NCBI GenBank assembly: GCA_003450815.1
Contig: DMES01000030.1
Coordinates: 2,565 to 19,128 of the forward strand
Origin: Elusimicrobiota bacterium
Lineage (GTDB): Bacteria > Elusimicrobiota > Elusimicrobia > Elusimicrobiales > UBA9959
Reading direction: 5' to 3'
Length of the DNA stretch: 16,564 nucleotides
The position numbers were made by a program, and so were the translations under genes. This document shows positions 13,755-16,564 of this stretch, piece after piece. Positions within the stretch are counted from its first letter, which is position 1. Each line of letters opens with the position of its first letter. The notes under the pieces are model-generated. The model worked only from the letters and a program-made list of their open reading frames with translations, had not been told where the DNA came from and searched no databases.

Positions 13755-15628
13755 CTTGCCACCACCACAGTTCCCGTAACGCTATGTCCGCCTATGTCGA
13801 TCTTATAGAGATAGATTCCCCTTGATACCACATGGCCCTTGTCATCTTTTCCTTCCCACACAAGGGAGGAATCCTGCACGGGACCGGGAATCATCTTGCC
13901 CACAAAAGCGCCGTTTAAGTCGTAAATCCTGCCCTCTTTGGGGGCGTTTGTCGCCTCAAAGAAAAAGAAAACCCGGTCGTTTATGCTGTCACCGTTTGGT
14001 GTTATTGTGCGTGGATATGGGGAACCTTCGGTAAGAACCGCGTTTGCCGCCTCAACCGTAAGTCTAAGCTGGTATTTGCCGAGACTGGAACTGAGAACAT
14101 TGACGGTTCCCATGCTGAAATTGATATGGCCGCCCAGATTTATAAAACGCGCGCCGTTATCCCAGTAGATAACCGGCTTTTTATCGCCTTGCCCCAGCGC
14201 CTGGACTCCGCCTTCGGTTAAGAGCCCGAAGGTGATATTTGCCAGCGGTCTGGAGAAGGTAAAAGAGGGTACGGGCTGCTTATTTTCGGCGCGTCTGGCC
14301 TCAAAAAGATAGGATTTAAGGACATCGCCTGTTTCCTCCGCGCTGAGGCGGGTAAGCGCTATTACCAGATCGCTGCCCGTGGAATTATGTTCCTGACCCA
14401 GTTCCGCGCTTATTTCACCGGGAACGGACAGGCTGGTTTTGCCGTCATCTCCCATAATCAGGGTGGGCGGGTTTGAGACGGACATTATGAAGCTGGAATC
14501 CTGTGATTCGTTGCCGTCCGTATCCATTGCCCGTATTCTGTAATAGAAAACCGCGTTGTTTACGACATCGGTAAAAGAAGTGGACGAGGATGAAACGCTG
14601 AATGAAGATATGGGCTGGGCGAAAATATCTGTTGACTTTATAATGAGATATCCAGACAAATCAGTGATTGGTGTTCCATCCGCGTTGGTCGTAACCGAGC
14701 TCCAGGTTATGGTAAATAAGCTGCTATCGGTTGAAAGCGCGCCTGAAATGCCGGCCACAACCGCCGGAGCCAAGAAGGAGTGAGGAATGGCGCTTGCGGT
14801 ATCTGAAGGCGCCGATTCCAGATGCTGGCCTAAAACTCCCGTGTCCACCGCGCTCACGCGATAGTAATAGGTCTTCCCGACAGCCGCGCCTGTATACGAA
14901 TAAGACGTGGTGTTGGAATCAACAGTGATAACATTCGCGTCTGAAAAATCGTAGGGGGCGGTATAATCCACATATATACGGTAGAAATTTAAATCAAAAA
15001 CGTTTACCGCATCCCACGAAAGGGCGATCTCCGTTGAACTTGTAACTGAAGCCGTCAGATTACCTGGCGCGGGCGGAGTAAAGTCGGGGATGTATGCGAA
15101 ATTGCCGGGATTGGCTCCATTGGTGCGGCTCCAGGAGTTTGTGTTAGGAGGCGCGTCATTATCAGTCGCCCTTATGGCGAAGTAATAAGTCACACCGGGT
15201 TCAAGCCCGGTCACAAATTCCACGTGTGGGCCGCCGCCGTAGCCCGGAGTAAAAACGGGCATGTTTGAAAAGCCGGAAAGCGGTCCATTGGCGTTAAACT
15301 CCGCGTCAGTGTTGATGTTCGCCGCAGTAGCCGCTTTTATGGTGTATGAGGAAACGGAACCGCTCCACAGGTCGTCCCCCGGGTCGGTCCATGCCAGCCG
15401 GATGGTTCCTGAAGAGTCAACAGCAGCAGCCGCGAGGTCTATAATATCGGCGGGAACCGGGCTGACGATTGTCATTGTAAACTGCATGGTGGCGGGATTG
15501 GCCGGGTGTACAGGCACGGTACAAAACGCCGCAATCAGTGCGGCGGCCGCCCAGGGGACAAAAGTTCCCCTGACCAGCTTCAAGCCGGCTGTTTTTTTGC
15601 CTGTTAAAATTTCGCGCCAATAGCCCAT
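13751..15628 (-). CDS. Secreted multi-FN3 surface protein with CHU_C/FlgD-like C-terminal domain
   Basis: 625 residues. Long signal peptide with a basic n-region and core WAAAALIAAFCTVPV (26-40), cleavage near HPA-NP (43/44). Three FN3 domains (about 58-165, 184-275, 290-385) with typical TYYFAIRATDN, TYYYRVSAVD and FYYRIRAMD strands; a beta-sandwich of ZU5-like size (about 393-530); and a C-terminal domain (about 535-625) with TITPNGDSINDRVFF, VWEGKDDKG and SRGIYLYKI, as in gliding-motility/T9SS type B and FlgD-Ig domains. Probably exported and displayed on the surface. First of five tightly coupled genes; its TGA overlaps the barrel gene's ATG. The start has GGGAGAGG upstream. The mature N-terminus resembles that of the small protein encoded upstream. 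Confidence 0.88.
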   Translation of the reverse strand: MGYWREILTGKKTAGLKLVRGTFVPWAAAALIAAFCTVPVHPANPATMQFTMTIVSPVPADIIDLAAAAVDSSGTIRLAWTDPGDDLWSGSVSSYTIKAATAANINTDAEFNANGPLSGFSNMPVFTPGYGGGPHVEFVTGLEPGVTYYFAIRATDNDAPPNTNSWSRTNGANPGNFAYIPDFTPPAPGNLTASVTSSTEIALSWDAVNVFDLNFYRIYVDYTAPYDFSDANVITVDSNTTSYSYTGAAVGKTYYYRVSAVDTGVLGQHLESAPSDTASAIPHSFLAPAVVAGISGALSTDSSLFTITWSSVTTNADGTPITDLSGYLIIKSTDIFAQPISSFSVSSSSTSFTDVVNNAVFYYRIRAMDTDGNESQDSSFIMSVSNPPTLIMGDDGKTSLSVPGEISAELGQEHNSTGSDLVIALTRLSAEETGDVLKSYLFEARRAENKQPVPSFTFSRPLANITFGLLTEGGVQALGQGDKKPVIYWDNGARFINLGGHINFSMGTVNVLSSSLGKYQLRLTVEAANAVLTEGSPYPRTITPNGDSINDRVFFFFEATNAPKEGRIYDLNGAFVGKMIPGPVQDSSLVWEGKDDKGHVVSRGIYLYKIDIGGHSVTGTVVVAR

Positions 15629-15647
15629 ATTGCCACGCCTCTCCCTT

Positions 15648-15677
15648 CCTATTTTTTACAAATGGATAAAAAATAGG
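15648..15677. promoter_or_regulatory. Perfect 11-bp inverted repeat in the leader of the FN3 operon
   Basis: CCTATTTTTTA (15648-15658) and TAAAAAATAGG (15667-15677) around an 8-nt centre, 20 bp upstream of the start at 15628 and directly next to its Shine-Dalgarno region. A second weaker stem, GGACG (15677-15681) with CGTCC (15699-15703), is adjacent. It could be an operator or an RNA hairpin controlling ribosome access. On the minus strand no T-run follows, so it is not an obvious terminator. Confidence 0.55.
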
Positions 15678-15703
15678 ACGAGAGAACTATAATAATTCCG
15701 TCC

Positions 15704-15726
15704 CTGCAAGCCGCAGCGCGGCTTCC
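15704..15726. repeat. 23-bp hairpin repeat, copy 1
   Basis: Identical over 23 bp to 16542-16564. It contains the stem-loop AAGCCGC-AGC-GCGGCTT. It lies in the 191-bp gap between the small secreted protein gene and the FN3 operon, about 76 bp before the FN3 gene start. With no T-run on either side it is more likely a leader structure or dispersed repeat than a terminator. The rest of this gap holds the inverted repeat at 15648-15677 and no gene. Confidence 0.7.
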
Positions 15727-15819
15727 GGGCGGACCCCTTCAGATAAAGACCCTGCGTTTCACATACTTGTTTATTTCATGTTCAGCCTCCCGCGGTCACA
15801 TTTTTATGTCCTGGTTCCC

Positions 15820-16419
15820 TTATCCCGATATTGCGTTGACGTAGAGCGTGGTGGTGACATTGCCCGATATAACATTTGACACACTGGGCAGCAGAAACCT
15901 GAGCCACAGCGTCCTTTCATGATTGGCGGCCGGCGCGACACTGACCCCGTTTTTGGCGGTGTCGGCCAGGGCACCGTAATAGATAGTGCCGCTTGCCGTG
16001 GTGGCGCCTCCCGCTGTTATTATATCGCCCGTGCCGAACTCGCCGTTTGCGGGTGCGGCGGCCGCATCAGCCGCGGAAAACACCGCCATAAGCACCATCT
16101 CGTTGGCGGCGTCCGCGATGCCGTCTGTGCTCAGGCTCCACTGGTCGTTGGAGGCCGAGAGCTGATAGGTCTCAACATACCCGGTGGAACCGCCGCTTGA
16201 GTCGTTGTCCACGCTGATCGGAACGCTCATCGAGAACGTATCTCCAAGGGCTTTCGCGCCCAGCGCCTCTCTTCCGGCCTCAAGCGTGAGGGCGACCGAG
16301 AGCTGATTGGAGATGGTCATGGTGAGGGCAATCGATTTCGGGTTGGAAGCCCGGACCGATTGCGGGTTAAGGCTCATAAGAGCCAGGCCGATAACCGCCG
16401 CCGCATATACTTTTTTCAT
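15820..16419 (-). CDS. Small secreted beta-rich protein of unknown family
   Basis: 199 residues. Clear Sec signal peptide (core VYAAAVIGLALMSL, cleavage after VRA at 24). The mature protein is rich in Ala, Ser, Thr and Gly, with alternating strands (ALTMTISNQLSVALTL, TLYVNAIS at the end) and no cysteine, which suggests an extracellular beta-sandwich subunit such as a fibre or coat protein. I do not recognise the family. The ATG has a strong Shine-Dalgarno (AAGGAG at 16428-16433, 8 nt upstream), the best in the window, hinting at high expression. Residues 26-36 (NPKSIALTMTI) align without gaps to the mature start of the next gene's product (NPATMQFTMTI). A 191-bp gap separates it from that operon, and no terminator is visible in the gap. 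Confidence 0.8.
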   Translation of the reverse strand: MKKVYAAAVIGLALMSLNPQSVRASNPKSIALTMTISNQLSVALTLEAGREALGAKALGDTFSMSVPISVDNDSSGGSTGYVETYQLSASNDQWSLSTDGIADAANEMVLMAVFSAADAAAAPANGEFGTGDIITAGGATTASGTIYYGALADTAKNGVSVAPAANHERTLWLRFLLPSVSNVISGNVTTTLYVNAISG

Positions 16420-16541
16420 TTGCTTTTCTCCTTTTTCTTTGTTAGTTTCGTTTTACTTATGCTGTACATATCTTCCAGATAATATGTCCTTTGACCTTAT
16501 GTGGCTTTTTTTAATGCCATAACAAACAGGCACGTCCGCCT

Positions 16542-16564
16542 CTGCAAGCCGCAGCGCGGCTTCC
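16542..16564. repeat. 23-bp hairpin repeat, copy 2 (cut by window end)
   Basis: Same 23 bases as 15704-15726, running to the last base of the window, so the true repeat may be longer. It lies about 120 bp upstream of the small secreted protein gene, a position similar to that of copy 1 before the FN3 gene. Between it and the gene there are 122 bp of AT-rich leader with no gene. Confidence 0.65.

Noticed and set aside
15679..15775. Possible c-di-GMP-type riboswitch before the FN3 operon (minus-strand ACGCAGGG and GGGACGG pieces)
   Set aside because: The order and core sequences of the GEMM consensus (such as GGGCAAACC and GGGACGCAAAGCC) are absent, so only generic hairpins are supported.

Overview
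The window looks like a Gram-negative, non-Bacteroidota bacterium of moderate GC. Two UPF0164/PorV-type outer-membrane barrels, large secreted fibronectin-III proteins with FlgD/T9SS-like C-terminal domains, a diderm lipoprotein transporter and peculiar heptanucleotide repeats fit the Elusimicrobiota or neighbouring uncultured phyla (Omnitrophota-like). This placement is an inference from gene content, not from a marker gene. No rRNA, tRNA, CRISPR, transposase or phage gene was seen.

Layout. Bases 1-2573 (+ strand) hold the 3' part of a secreted FN3/Ig protein with a C-terminal sorting-like domain, then a PorV-like barrel with a very basic tail. They converge on a glycosyltransferase (2600-3820, -) across a shared palindrome that contains both stop codons. 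From 8698 down to 3953 (-) lies a complete nucleoside-type ABC uptake operon: BmpA/PnrA-type lipoprotein, double ATPase and two permeases. From 15628 down to 8818 (-) five genes are packed by three successive ATGA overlaps and one 4-nt gap: an FN3 protein with a CHU_C/FlgD-like end, a PorV-like barrel fused to coiled coil, TPR and LysM, a membrane histidine kinase, a single-domain response regulator, and a membrane-spanning protein with coiled coil, beta-propeller and LysM. A small secreted beta-rich protein (16419-15820, -) precedes them and shares with the first operon gene a mature N-terminal motif and a 23-bp hairpin in the leader region.

How it may work together. Both ends of the window show the same pairing: a secreted protein with a sorting-like C-terminal domain followed at once by a PorV-like barrel. 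In Bacteroidota, PorV carries such cargo in the type IX pathway, so these could be dedicated cargo/barrel modules outside that phylum. In the second module the barrel has a peptidoglycan-binding LysM, the last operon protein carries a closely similar LysM, and a two-component pair without DNA-binding output sits between them. The arrangement suggests an envelope-spanning sensing or assembly apparatus I cannot match to a named system.

A second theme is non-coding. Four elements built from 7-bp units, three of them with opposed (inverted) arms, lie at gene borders. One is inside a gene and encodes its whole signal peptide; another supplies a stop codon and a likely ribosome binding site. A 54-bp two-hairpin palindrome separates bmpA from the ATPase gene.
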